Shown: positions 17,220 to 25,338, counted from the first letter of the stretch. The stretch is 64,000 nucleotides of DNA from Epidermidibacterium keratini (GCF_009834025.1 NZ_CP047156.1:1860001-1924000); one strand, 5' to 3'. The notes: generated from the sequence alone by a model not told the origin. Numbers and translations: made by a program.

Positions 17220-17489
17220 GTGCCCAAGTCCAAGGTCCGCAAGAAGTCGGTCTACACCCCTCCCGCCGACGCGCCCATCTCGCGCTCGCGCGCGGTAGCC
17301 AAGGAGCCCAGCCCTCCGTGGTGGGCACCGGTGATGCTGCTGCTGATGCTCGCCGGGCTGATCTACATCGTCGTCTTCTATGTGCGCGGCGATGCGATCC
17401 CTTTCATGATCTCCCTCGGTGCCTGGAACTATGCCGTCGGCTTCGCTCCGATCGTCATCGGGCTGCTGATGGCGATGCGTTGGAACTGA
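17220..17489 (+). CDS. crgA: CrgA: cell division protein
   Basis: This 89-aa integral membrane protein has a basic N-terminus (VPKSKVRKKSVYTPP), a first helix at about 34-53 (WWAPVMLLLMLAGLIYIVVFY) and a second at about 68-87 (WNYAVGFAPIVIGLLMAMRW), matching CrgA. In mycobacteria and Streptomyces CrgA recruits PBPs and regulates Z-ring/septum assembly. The start is GTG 17220 with AGGAGAAGG at 17206-17214. It is transcribed alone, away from the sortase operon. Confidence 0.95.
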   Translation: MPKSKVRKKSVYTPPADAPISRSRAVAKEPSPPWWAPVMLLLMLAGLIYIVVFYVRGDAIPFMISLGAWNYAVGFAPIVIGLLMAMRWN

Positions 17490-17503
17490 GCTAATCACAC
17501 ACA

Positions 17504-17544
17504 TGTAGTTATCCACCGGAGTTATCCACATGTGGATAACTACA
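17504..17544. promoter_or_regulatory. Cluster of DnaA boxes outside oriC
   Basis: Two perfect DnaA boxes abut head to head, TTATCCACA (17522-17530) and TGTGGATAA (17531-17539). A third near-perfect box TTATCCACC lies at 17509-17517. Together they form overlapping palindromes; the outer one pairs TGTAGTTATCCAC with GTGGATAACTACA. The cluster lies just past crgA, about 38 kb from oriC. It may titrate DnaA or act as a hairpin terminator; the sequence alone cannot decide. Confidence 0.6.
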
Positions 17545-17556
17545 CCGCTGTCATTC

Positions 17557-17615
17557 ATCTGCGGTGGAACCCGACACGCTATGCGGCTCATAGCGTGCCG
17601 GGTTCCACCGCAGAT
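17557..17615. repeat. 59-bp palindromic element D (orphan)
   Basis: Perfectly paired 24-bp arms (17557-17580 / 17592-17615) flank an 11-nt centre ATGCGGCTCAT. The outer 15 bases (ATCTGCGGTGGAACC) are identical to those of the pair flanking the nuclease-like gene at 25 kb. The centre resembles that of the element at 52235-52293. Here no nuclease gene is adjacent: it sits between the convergent ends of crgA and an acyl-CoA dehydrogenase gene. Confidence 0.85.
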
Positions 17616-17620
17616 CGCGT

Positions 17621-18592
17621 TTAGCTGGCGGCCGCGAGCGAGAGCCGGGCCACCGCGTCGAGGTGGCTGGCCTCATCGCCCAACAGGAGCCGGTCGACCT
17701 TCGCGCGGCGCCAGTAGAGGTGCGCGTCGTGCTCCCAGGTAAACCCAATCCCGCCGTGCACCTGGATCAAGGCCTCGCCGGCCTGCTCGACCACGCGCGC
17801 GCTGAGCGCCTTCGCCGCCGACGCGGCGATCGGCAGGTCCTGCGGCGAGTGATCGGCTGCCCAGGCGGCCCACCAGACCAGAGAGCGCAGCTGCTCGATG
17901 CCGACGTACACGTCGACGAGCAGGTGCTTGACGGCCTGGTAGGAGCCGATCTTGCGTCCGAAGGCCTCCCGAAGGTTGGCGTACTCGACGCCGATCTCCA
18001 GCGCTCGTCCGGCGGTGCCGAGATCTTCCGCGGCGAGTACGACGGCCGCGATCAGGCGGGCGCGCTCCCACAGCTGCGCGGCGTCGCTCACCAGCACCTC
18101 GGGGTCGTGCAGCTCCACTCGCGCCAGCCCGCGGGTGGCATCGATTGGATCCTGCGTGCTGACCTCGCCCTCACCGATCACCAGGTTGCCCTCACGAAGC
18201 GCAAGGAAGCGCTCCGCGCCGACGGCGTCGATTCCGATCCGGTCATCGAGCACGCTGAAGGCCACCGAACCGTCGGCAAGCTGGGCCAGCAGCTCCGGCT
18301 GGTCGGCAAGCAGGATGGCGGCGCGTACGGCGGTGACCATCGACGGCGAGGCCAGCCAGCGCCCGGCCTGCTCGGCGACCACTGCGGCATCGAGCACGCT
18401 CTGCCCGATGCCGCCGGCTTCCTCGGGTACGACAATGCCGTAGAAGCCGAGCTCGGCGACGGAGGATAGCCCCGGAGAAGGTGCGGTGCCGCCTAGCGCC
18501 TCGCGTGCTTTGCCGGCCCCGGCGGACTGCTCGTAGAACTTGCCGGCCATCGCGGCAAACTCGCGCTGGCCCTCATCGAGATCGAAGTTCAT
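17621..18592 (-). CDS. Acyl-CoA dehydrogenase, small subunit type
   Basis: At 323 aa this is shorter than a normal acyl-CoA dehydrogenase (about 380); the middle beta domain is reduced. Conserved family parts remain: REAFGRKIGSYQAVKH in the C-terminal helical domain and IQVHGGIGFTWEHDAH near the end. It overlaps the next dehydrogenase by ATGA. The pair resembles the heteromeric FadE pairs of actinobacteria, where one subunit lacks the catalytic base. It is the last gene of the beta-oxidation operon. Confidence 0.9.
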   Translation of the reverse strand: MNFDLDEGQREFAAMAGKFYEQSAGAGKAREALGGTAPSPGLSSVAELGFYGIVVPEEAGGIGQSVLDAAVVAEQAGRWLASPSMVTAVRAAILLADQPELLAQLADGSVAFSVLDDRIGIDAVGAERFLALREGNLVIGEGEVSTQDPIDATRGLARVELHDPEVLVSDAAQLWERARLIAAVVLAAEDLGTAGRALEIGVEYANLREAFGRKIGSYQAVKHLLVDVYVGIEQLRSLVWWAAWAADHSPQDLPIAASAAKALSARVVEQAGEALIQVHGGIGFTWEHDAHLYWRRAKVDRLLLGDEASHLDAVARLSLAAAS

Positions 18593-19800
18593 TTGCGTCC
18601 TCCTGCAAACGGGGTGTCCTTGTCGACGCGCGGCTCAGGGGGCAGCCCCAGCACCCGCTCGCCGATGATGTTGCGCAGCACCTCATCAGTGCCGCCAGCG
18701 ATCGCCAGGCCGGGCAGCGCGCCCTGCGAACCCTGCCAGAGCCCGTCGCCATCGGCGGTGCGCGCAAACAGCGCATCATCACCGAGCAGGCGTACACCGA
18801 GATCCGCGCCGCGGCGGGCGGCGCGGGTGCCGGCCAGCTTGCCGGCAGAGGCCTCCGGGCCAGGCTTCTCGCCCTTGCTGAGCTTGGACAGCAACCGGTA
18901 GCCGGTGTACGTCGTACCCAGCGACTCCACAAGCACCTCACCGAGAGCCTGCCGCGCGAGCACCTGCTCACCCTCAGGCAGATCGCCGATCGAGTCGGCC
19001 ACGTGCTGCACGAGTACGTCGGTGGACACGCCAAGTCCCCCGCCGCCGCCACCGACCGCGACGCGTTCGTTCATCAACGTGGTCAGCGCGACCCGCCACC
19101 CGTCGTTGACGTCGCCAAGCCGCTCGCTGTCGGGGATGATCACGTCGTCGAAGTAGACCTCATTGAACTCCGAGCGTCCGCTCATCTGCTGCAGCGGGCG
19201 CACCGTGACGCCGGGGGCGTGCATGTCGACGACGAACATCGTCAAACCTCGATGTTTGGGCAGCGACGGGTCGGTGCGAGTCAGCAGGATGCCGTAGTCG
19301 GCGTACTGCGCGCCGGTCGTCCACACCTTCTGACCGTTGACCCGCCATGAGCCGTCGGCCTCCTGGACCGCTGTGGTCCGCAGCGCGGCCAGGTCGGAGC
19401 CCGAAGCCGGCTCGGAGAAGAGCTGGCACCACATGTCATCGGCGCGAAACAGCCGGGTCAGGTAGCGCTCGCGCTGGTCGTCCGAACCGTGCACCGCCAC
19501 CGTCGGCGCGCACATCCCGATGCCGATGTTGTTGGGCACCCGCGCGATGCCGGCACGCGTCATCTCCTGGTCGATGATCGCCTGCTGCATGCGGCTGCCG
19601 CCACGCCCGCCCAGCTCCTCGGGGAAGGAGACCGCGACATAGCCGCCGTCGTACAACGCCGCCTCGGAAGCGCGGTGCTGGTCGATCGTCTCCGGTGTCA
19701 GGGCAAGCGAGCTGGCCGCGAGCTCGTCGCGATGCTCGGCTAGAAAGTTGCGGACCTGAGTGCGGTACGCCGCCTCGTCCGGTGTGTCATCGAAATCCAT
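18589..19800 (-). CDS. Acyl-CoA dehydrogenase, large subunit type
   Basis: A 403-aa FAD-dependent acyl-CoA dehydrogenase. Motifs include CQLFSEPASGSDLAALRT and VNGQKVWTTGAQYADYG (FAD/substrate region), MSGRSEFNEVYFDDV, and GGTDEVLRNIIGERVLGLP at the C-terminus. The Glu of the usual C-terminal YEGT motif is replaced by Gly (AGGTDEV), so the base is probably the Glu in LMNERVAVGG, as in the IVD/FadE29-like branch. The start at 19800 (MDFDDTPDEAAY) was chosen because upstream residues are non-conserved. It probably forms a heteromer with the downstream 323-aa subunit. Confidence 0.92.
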   Translation of the reverse strand: MDFDDTPDEAAYRTQVRNFLAEHRDELAASSLALTPETIDQHRASEAALYDGGYVAVSFPEELGGRGGSRMQQAIIDQEMTRAGIARVPNNIGIGMCAPTVAVHGSDDQRERYLTRLFRADDMWCQLFSEPASGSDLAALRTTAVQEADGSWRVNGQKVWTTGAQYADYGILLTRTDPSLPKHRGLTMFVVDMHAPGVTVRPLQQMSGRSEFNEVYFDDVIIPDSERLGDVNDGWRVALTTLMNERVAVGGGGGGLGVSTDVLVQHVADSIGDLPEGEQVLARQALGEVLVESLGTTYTGYRLLSKLSKGEKPGPEASAGKLAGTRAARRGADLGVRLLGDDALFARTADGDGLWQGSQGALPGLAIAGGTDEVLRNIIGERVLGLPPEPRVDKDTPFAGGRK

Positions 19801-19920
19801 CGCGTATTTTTCCTTTCGCTCTCTCCGGAACCGCTCGGCTCCTCGGCTCTGCCGGCGGGCTCGCACGCTCACCGCCGCCATCACCTGCGATGCTCACGAA
19901 CCCGTCGATCGCGGGTCTCC

Positions 19921-20700
19921 TTATTCGCCGGTGAAGTTGGCCTGGCGCTTCTCGCGGAACGCTGCGACGCCTTCGGCGTTGTCCTTGGACTTCAGCAGCT
20001 CGGTCTGCCCGACGACCTCACGCTCCAGCGCCTGCTCAAGCAGGTCGATCGAGCTGGCGTTGATCGCGGCCTTGGTCTTGGCGTACGCCTTCGTCGGGCC
20101 ATTACCAAGCTTTGCGGCAAGCTCTGCGACCGCCTTCTCGAAGTCGTCGTCGGGTACGACGCGACTGATCAGGCCCCATTCGGCGGCCTTCGGTGCCGGG
20201 ATCTGCTCGGCGGTCAGCGCCATATCCATCGCGCGGGCCCGACCGATCGAGGCAGCGGCCCACAGCGTGGCGCCGCCATCGGGCATCAGCCCGATCCGGC
20301 TGAACGCCAGCAAGAACGAGGCCGACTCCTTGGCGATACAGATGTCGGCCGCGAGCGCGTAGGAGACTCCAACGCCGGCCGCCACGCCGTTGACCGCGGA
20401 GATCACCGGCTTGCTCATCGTGGAGATCAAGGTGACCGTGTTGTTGGCGTGGGTCAGCAGATCACCGGCATCGAGCTCGGCCTCGGCCTCCCGGTCGCGC
20501 GCCAGGTCAGCGCCGGCACTAAAGCCACGTCCGGCACCGGTGAGTACGACGACCCGCACCGACGGGTCGTTGTCGGCCTTCTTCAGTGCGTCGTACACCT
20601 CCTTGCCGAGTGCGGCATCGAGGGCGTTCAGCCGGTCAGGCTTGTTGAGCGTGAGGGTGAGGACCGCGCCGTCCTTGGACGTCTGCAGGGATTCGGACAT
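19921..20700 (-). CDS. Enoyl-CoA hydratase/isomerase family protein
   Basis: A 259-aa crotonase-fold protein that hydrates the trans-2-enoyl-CoA made by the dehydrogenases. The oxyanion-hole motifs are GRGFSAGADLARD and NGVAAGVGVSYALAAD. LMPDGGATLWAAASIG follows; this LMPDGG form is typical of the PaaG/EchA8-like branch, so isomerase activity is possible. The start at 20700 has AAAGGA upstream. Second catalytic step of the operon. Confidence 0.92.
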   Translation of the reverse strand: MSESLQTSKDGAVLTLTLNKPDRLNALDAALGKEVYDALKKADNDPSVRVVVLTGAGRGFSAGADLARDREAEAELDAGDLLTHANNTVTLISTMSKPVISAVNGVAAGVGVSYALAADICIAKESASFLLAFSRIGLMPDGGATLWAAASIGRARAMDMALTAEQIPAPKAAEWGLISRVVPDDDFEKAVAELAAKLGNGPTKAYAKTKAAINASSIDLLEQALEREVVGQTELLKSKDNAEGVAAFREKRQANFTGE

Positions 20701-20766
20701 GACTGTCCTTTCGGGTCGTAGATACGAACGTGGGCAGGCCATCGGCCTGCCCACGTCGGCTGGTTG

Positions 20767-21528
20767 CTACTTCGGCGCCATCCGGATCGCGCCATCGAGG
20801 CGGATCGTCTCGCCGTTCAGCATCGGGTTCTCGATGATCTGCGCGGCCAGCATCGCGTACTCGCTTGGATCGCCTAGCCGCCGCGGATGCGGCACCTGCT
20901 TGCCCAGCGAGTCCAGCAGCTCCGGCGGAGCACCCATCAGCAGCGGGGTCATGAAGAGCCCCGGTGCGATGGTGCAGACGCGGATCATCATCGAGGCAAG
21001 ATCGCGCGCGATCGGCAGCGTCATGCCGACGATGCCACCCTTGGAGGCCGAGTACGCCGCCTGACCGATCTGGCCCTCGAACGCCGCAACCGAGGCGGTG
21101 TTGACGATGACGCCGCGCTCGCCGTCGACCGCGTCGTGCTTCAGCATGCGCTCGGCCGATAGCCGGATCACGTTGAACGTGCCGATCAGGTTGACGTCGA
21201 TGACCTTCTTGAAGTGATCGAGCGGGTAGGCGCCTTCCTTGCCGACGGTGCGCTTGGAGCCGCCGATGCCGGCGCAGTTGACCGCGACAAACAGCTCGCC
21301 GAGCTCTTCGGCGACATCCAGCGCGGCGACCACGTCGCCCTCCTGCGAGACATCGGTGCGCACGAAGCGCACCGCGTCGCCGAGCTCCTTGACAGCCTCG
21401 GCGCCCTTGTCTTCCTGCAGGTCGAGGATGACGACCTTGGCGCCCAGCGAGACGAGCTTCTTCGTCGTCGCCAGACCGAGTCCGGAAGCTCCGCCGGTGA
21501 CGACCGCGACCTTTCCATCGATGTTCAT
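20767..21528 (-). CDS. Type II 3-hydroxyacyl-CoA dehydrogenase (HSD17B10-like SDR)
   Basis: This 253-aa SDR oxidises 3-hydroxyacyl-CoA with NAD. It has TGGASGLG near residue 11, [26 protein letters not shown] with the catalytic Ser and Tyr, and [16 protein letters not shown]. The C-terminal [18 protein letters not shown] is the signature of the 17beta-HSD10 group rather than FabG. It lies 12 bp from the thiolase gene and completes the cycle with the neighbouring hydratase. Confidence 0.92.
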   Translation of the reverse strand: MNIDGKVAVVTGGASGLGLATTKKLVSLGAKVVILDLQEDKGAEAVKELGDAVRFVRTDVSQEGDVVAALDVAEELGELFVAVNCAGIGGSKRTVGKEGAYPLDHFKKVIDVNLIGTFNVIRLSAERMLKHDAVDGERGVIVNTASVAAFEGQIGQAAYSASKGGIVGMTLPIARDLASMMIRVCTIAPGLFMTPLLMGAPPELLDSLGKQVPHPRRLGDPSEYAMLAAQIIENPMLNGETIRLDGAIRMAPK

Positions 21529-21540
21529 CTATGTATCTCC

Positions 21541-22689
21541 TTAGAGCTTCTCGAGGATGGTCGCGTTGGCCTGCCCGCCGCCCTCGCACATGGTCTGCAG
21601 GCCGTACTTCACGTCGTTGTTGAGCATGTAGTGGATCATCGTCGCCATGATCCGCGCACCCGAGCCGCCGAGCGGGTGGCCGAGCGCGATCGCACCGCCG
21701 GTCGGGTTGAGGCGGTCCTCCTCGACGCCGATGTCCTTCATCCACGCCATCGGAACCGGCGCAAACGCCTCGTTGACTTCAAAGACGCCGATGTCATCGA
21801 GCGAGAGCCCGGAGCGCTTGATCGCCTTCTCGGTCGCCGGGATCGGCGCGGTGAGCATGATGATCGGATCGTTGGCAGCCAGCACCGTGGTGTGCACGCG
21901 CACGAGCGGCGTGAGGCCAAGCTCCTTGGCCTTCTCGCTGGTGGTCACCAGCATCGCGGCCGAGCCGTCGGAGATCTGCGAGGCGTTGCCGGCCGAGATG
22001 ACACCGTCTTCCTTGAACGGGGTCGGCAGCGAGGCAAGCTTCTCGACGGTGCCGCCGCGGCGTACTCCCTCATCGGCCGAGACAACGCCCTCCGGAGTCT
22101 CGACCGGGACGATCTGCGAGTCGAACGCGCCGTCGTCCTGGGCCTTCGCGGCCTTCTCGTGCGAGCGCAGCGAGAACTCGTCGAGCTCGGTACGCGAGAA
22201 GCCCCACTGCTCGGCGATCATCTCCGCGCCGATGCCCTGGTTGGGCATCTGCCCGTAGCGCGCCAGCCACGAGTCGGCAAACGGACGACCGAAGTCCTTG
22301 TTGGAGGACGTCGAGCCCATCGGGACCCGCGACATCATCTCGACGCCGCCGGCGACCGCGAGGTCGTACTGCCCGGAGATGACGCCGGCGGCGGCGAAGG
22401 CGAGGGACTGCTGCGACGAGCCGCACTGGCGGTCGATCGTCGTACCGGGCACCGACTCCGGCCATCCGGCCACCAGCGCCGCCGTACGGCCGATGTCGCC
22501 GGTCTGCTCGCCCACCTGGGACACGCAGCCCCAGATCACGTCGTCGACCTGGGCGGGATCGATGCCGCTGCGCTCGACGAGCGACTTCAGCACATGGGCG
22601 GACAGGTCCGCGGCATGCACGCCGGACAGCGCGCCACCGCGCTTGCCAACAGGGGTGCGAATCGCTTCGCAGATGACAGCGTCGCGCAT
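21541..22689 (-). CDS. Acetyl-CoA C-acyltransferase (thiolase)
   Basis: This 382-aa thiolase II cleaves 3-ketoacyl-CoA. The nucleophilic Cys is in DRQCGSSQQSL (about residue 90), His in ALGHPLGGSGARI (about 340), and the second Cys in TMCEGGGQANATI near the C-terminus. The start ATG 22689 (MRDAVICEAIRTPVGK) matches the family N-terminus; upstream codons are not conserved. It is the promoter-proximal gene of the five-gene beta-oxidation operon (22689 to 17621). Confidence 0.95.
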   Translation of the reverse strand: MRDAVICEAIRTPVGKRGGALSGVHAADLSAHVLKSLVERSGIDPAQVDDVIWGCVSQVGEQTGDIGRTAALVAGWPESVPGTTIDRQCGSSQQSLAFAAAGVISGQYDLAVAGGVEMMSRVPMGSTSSNKDFGRPFADSWLARYGQMPNQGIGAEMIAEQWGFSRTELDEFSLRSHEKAAKAQDDGAFDSQIVPVETPEGVVSADEGVRRGGTVEKLASLPTPFKEDGVISAGNASQISDGSAAMLVTTSEKAKELGLTPLVRVHTTVLAANDPIIMLTAPIPATEKAIKRSGLSLDDIGVFEVNEAFAPVPMAWMKDIGVEEDRLNPTGGAIALGHPLGGSGARIMATMIHYMLNNDVKYGLQTMCEGGGQANATILEKL

Positions 22690-22725
22690 GAGAGTCCTCC
22701 AGAGGTGAATGGGTCTTCGTCTGCG

Positions 22726-22754
22726 ACTATATGACTGACGTGTCAACTTTGAAA
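22726..22754 (-). promoter_or_regulatory. Putative promoter/operator of the beta-oxidation operon
   Basis: On the minus strand there is a TATAGT hexamer (22726-22731) and, upstream of it, a perfect TTGACA (22741-22746) that overlaps the inverted repeat TGAC-AC-GTCA (22737-22746). The spacing between TTGACA and TATAGT (9 nt) is too short for a standard promoter. One of the two motifs is therefore probably an operator. GGAGGA is the ribosome site. Confidence 0.35.
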
Positions 22755-22787
22755 GTAGCGTGACCTAGCCCACGAGTCCCGACCCAG

Positions 22788-22892
22788 CCACCTTCCGCTC
22801 GTCGAGCAGCGTGGGAGCCCTGCCCGACCGGGCCACCTCCCGGTGGTCGAGCAGCGCGGGAGCGCCAGCGACCGAGCGGTTGTCGAGACCAC
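22788..22892. repeat. Two tandem 45-bp imperfect repeats (GGTCGAGCAGCG type)
   Basis: Two units start CCACCT at 22788 and 22833 and share GTCGAGCAGCG-GGGAGC. The block ends GTCGAGACCAC, which pairs with GTGGTCGAG in the second unit. GGTCGAGCAGCG...CGAGACCAC intergenic repeats are widespread in actinobacterial genomes. No gene lies in the gap 22690-22902. Confidence 0.65.
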
Positions 22893-22902
22893 GACCCCGT
22901 GG

Positions 22903-23598
22903 CTAGTACGCCGCGATCAGGATGATGGCCGCGATGATAAGCAGCAGCAGGAAGCCGCCGAGCAGCATCGCCTGGATGCGATTGCGGCGGCGGTCATCGG
23001 GAGCGGAGATCAGTAAGAACGCGACCATCACGCCGGCCGCGAGCGCGCCGAGCGCGGCCCAGATGCTCGACTCGGCGCTGCCGAGGTACACCAGCAGGTC
23101 GACGACGCCGACCAGGGCGATCAGCCAGATCCGAAACCCCGCGCGGCGGGCGACCGTCAGCGCGGCCCCGATCAGCCCGAGCATGGCCGCCGTACCCGTG
23201 GCCCATCGCGACACCGGCGGCACCAGCGCCATCGTCGTGAGGGTTGTCGCGAGCCCGACGATCACGATGGTGGCCGTGTAGCGACGCGCACCCCACCGCG
23301 CCTCCACCTCCGAGCCCACGAGCGCGAGGGTGAGCAGCGAGGCGAGCAGCGACCAGAGGTTGCTGTGCAGGAGGTTGGCCGTCAGCAGGCGCCATACCTC
23401 GCCCTCAGCCACGAACTGGGGAGCCAGCGACAACCGGCCGTACAGCGCGGAGGTGGCGGTCGCGGCGCGGTCGCTGGAGCTATCGACGCGGTGAAAGAGG
23501 TAAACGCCGACGAGAACGACGCCGATCACCGCTGATAAGAACCAGTGGCTCGGCAGTGCTGTGCGCGATTCGTGCCGAACGATCCGCGATGTCGTCAT
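22903..23598 (-). CDS. Rhomboid-like membrane protein lacking the catalytic serine
   Basis: This 231-aa protein has about six hydrophobic helices. It keeps the rhomboid loop-1 layout (GEVWRLLTANLLHSNLWSLL) and an EVEARWG segment equivalent to the conserved E-x-R region. The position of the GxSG active-site motif reads GTAAMLG, and no downstream catalytic His motif is visible. It is therefore best seen as a pseudo-rhomboid. It stands in tandem with a genuine rhomboid (next gene upstream, 88 bp gap). Regulation of that protease is a reasonable guess only. Confidence 0.75.
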   Translation of the reverse strand: MTTSRIVRHESRTALPSHWFLSAVIGVVLVGVYLFHRVDSSSDRAATATSALYGRLSLAPQFVAEGEVWRLLTANLLHSNLWSLLASLLTLALVGSEVEARWGARRYTATIVIVGLATTLTTMALVPPVSRWATGTAAMLGLIGAALTVARRAGFRIWLIALVGVVDLLVYLGSAESSIWAALGALAAGVMVAFLLISAPDDRRRNRIQAMLLGGFLLLLIIAAIILIAAY

Positions 23599-23686
23599 TC
23601 ATTACCTCGATCTTTTCCGCACCGACATCTTACGGGCGTGACCTGCTCACCTCGGCGTACTGGGCCGAGGCGATGGGCGCGGTCTT

Positions 23687-24529
23687 CTAGCGACGGCGCG
23701 CGGCGCGGATCCGGTTCCACGGCAGCACCGCGAGCGCGACGAGTACGCCGGTAATGAGCCCGCCGAGGTGCGCGAGCAACGAAATGCCTGGGGTGAGACT
23801 GATGATCGCGTTGAGGGCGAGTACGGCGATCAGCCCGTTGAGCGGCTGGCGGGTAATGACGAGCACGACCCCCAGCGCGCCAAGGAGCCCGAAGACCGAA
23901 CCGGACGCGCCGGCCAGCAGCGAGTTGGCCCCGCCGAACCACAGCACGGCCAGCGATCCGCCAATGCCGGCAAGGAGATAGACCGCGAGGTAACGGACGC
24001 GGCCGAGCGCAACTTCCAGGTCGCGGCCGATGATCCACAGCGACAGCATGTTGACGCCGAGGTGGATCAGCCCGAAGTGCAAGAAGCCGGCGGTCACGAG
24101 GCGCCACCACTGGCCGGCCTCGACCGCCGGCGGCCACATCGCCAGCTGGAAGAAGATCTCGCTGAACTGGTTGTTGGAGATCGAGCGGGCATCGACCGCC
24201 GTGACGACGTACATCAGCACGTTGATGGCGATCAGTCCGGCGGTGATCGGTCCGACGCTGCGATAGCGCGCGGCCATCGATTTCGCGCGTGAAGGCTGAC
24301 GCACTGAGGCGCGGCCCTCACGCACGCAGTCGTTGCACTGGTAGCCGACCGGGGCCTCGTTGAGGCACTCGTGGCAGGCCGGGCGGTTGCAGCGTTGGCA
24401 GCGCAGGCCGGTCTGGCGATCTTGGTGCCGATAGCAGGACGCCGCCTGCCCGGGCTGGGCGCCCGCGCCGGCGGCGTACTGCGGTGGGCCCTGCTCGGGG
24501 CCCTCGTTCGGGTACGGCGGGTGGGTCAC
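23687..24529 (-). CDS. Rhomboid intramembrane serine protease with N-terminal zinc-binding module
   Basis: This 280-aa protein starts with a B-box-like Cys/His module (CYRHQDRQTGLRCQRC, RPACHECL, CNDCVREG; residues about 30-75), common in actinobacterial rhomboids. The rhomboid core follows: GQWWRLVTAGFLHFGLIHLG, the active serine in LAGASGSVFGLLGAL, and the catalytic His in LLAHLGGLITG. The start is GTG at 24529, overlapping the ppiA stop by one base. Substrates are unknown. Confidence 0.92.
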   Translation of the reverse strand: MTHPPYPNEGPEQGPPQYAAGAGAQPGQAASCYRHQDRQTGLRCQRCNRPACHECLNEAPVGYQCNDCVREGRASVRQPSRAKSMAARYRSVGPITAGLIAINVLMYVVTAVDARSISNNQFSEIFFQLAMWPPAVEAGQWWRLVTAGFLHFGLIHLGVNMLSLWIIGRDLEVALGRVRYLAVYLLAGIGGSLAVLWFGGANSLLAGASGSVFGLLGALGVVLVITRQPLNGLIAVLALNAIISLTPGISLLAHLGGLITGVLVALAVLPWNRIRAARRR

Positions 24530-25047
24530 TACTTCTCGATGGTGACCGAGTTGATCACGACGTCATCGACCGGACGGTCGCCCGGGCCGGTGCTGACCGA
24601 CTCGATCTCGTCAACGACCTTCTTGCTGGCGTCGTCGGCCACCTCACCGAAGATGGTGTGCTTGCCGTTGAGCCAGCTCGGCTCGGTCGTGGTGATGAAG
24701 AACTGCGAGCCGTTGGTGCCCTTGCCGCCGCGTAGGCCGGCGTTGGCCATCGCGAGCAGGTACTTGCGGTTGAACTGCAGCTCAGGGTGGATCTCGTCGT
24801 CGAAGGTGTAGCCCGGTCCGCCCATGCCGGTGCCCTCGGGGTCGCCGCCCTGGATCATGAAGCCGTTGATGATGCGGTGGAAGATCACGCCGTCGTACAG
24901 CGGCTTGTTGGACTTCGCGCCCGACGGATCGGTCCACTCGCGGCTGCCCTCGGCGAGCTCGACGAAGTTGCGGACCGTCTTCGGCGCGTGGTTTTCGAAC
25001 AGCTCAAGGCGGATATCGCCCTTGTTGGTGTGCAGCGTCGCGAACAT
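24529..25047 (-). CDS. ppiA: Cyclophilin-type peptidyl-prolyl cis-trans isomerase
   Basis: This 172-aa cytoplasmic cyclophilin has DGVIFHRIINGFMIQGGDP (catalytic Arg and Phe), MANAGLRGGKGTNGSQFFI and HTIFGEVA, all family hallmarks. The start at 25047 (MFATLHTNKGDIRLELF) gives the normal length. A longer frame would add a Pro/Gly-rich repeat from the leader. It is translationally coupled to the rhomboid gene (TAGTG) in the usual actinobacterial ppiA-rhomboid-crgA neighbourhood. Confidence 0.95.
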   Translation of the reverse strand: MFATLHTNKGDIRLELFENHAPKTVRNFVELAEGSREWTDPSGAKSNKPLYDGVIFHRIINGFMIQGGDPEGTGMGGPGYTFDDEIHPELQFNRKYLLAMANAGLRGGKGTNGSQFFITTTEPSWLNGKHTIFGEVADDASKKVVDEIESVSTGPGDRPVDDVVINSVTIEK

Positions 25048-25067
25048 GCTCTGGTGACCTTTCTGTC

Positions 25068-25122
25068 GAGGGAGACCCTCGGGAGTCTTCTGCGGAGGGA
25101 GCCCCTCGGGAATCTGCGGGTG
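25068..25122. repeat. Two-copy tandem repeat in the ppiA leader
   Basis: Two copies of a roughly 28-bp unit beginning GAGGGAGNCCCTCGGGA lie directly upstream of the ppiA ribosome site. Each contains a CCCTCGGGA element able to form a small stem with GAGGG. It might be a leader-region regulatory or slippage repeat; nothing more can be inferred. Confidence 0.45.
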
Positions 25123-25212
25123 ACGGCGCACGGGTGGTGACCCGCGGCCGGCACCCATGCTTCCACACTGCGCCGTACTCCGCCGTCCGCCGCCGTACTC
25201 TCCCGCCTTCTC

Positions 25213-25271
25213 ATCTGCGGTGGAACCTCTAACGCTATTGGCCGACTAGCGCTAGAGGTTCCACCGCAGGT
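25213..25271. repeat. 59-bp palindromic element C1 (upstream of nuclease-like gene)
   Basis: Twenty-four-bp arms (25213-25236 / 25248-25271, one G-T pair) flank an 11-nt centre ATTGGCCGACT. The near-identical copy C2 lies in the same orientation at 26346-26404 beyond the nuclease-like gene. The 55-bp core differs at about three positions. The arms share CTGCGGTGGAACC with element D. Confidence 0.88.
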
Positions 25272-25292
25272 GGCTCAGGCGTACGACGAAGC

Positions 25293-25301
25293 TGTGGATA
25301 A
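25293..25301 (+). promoter_or_regulatory. Perfect DnaA-box 9-mer upstream of nuclease-like gene
   Basis: TGTGGATAA lies between palindrome C1 and the start codon (38 bp upstream). It repeats the arrangement seen at 1219-1227 for the first nuclease-like gene. Function is inferred only. Confidence 0.5.
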
Positions 25302-25338
25302 GTCAGAGTGCGGCCATCGATGCGGGCATCCTCAAGGC

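Noticed and set aside
21214-22734. A 506-codon plus-strand open frame opposite the SDR and thiolase genes
   Set aside because: Antisense shadow; the minus strand carries thiolase active-site motifs across the same stretch.
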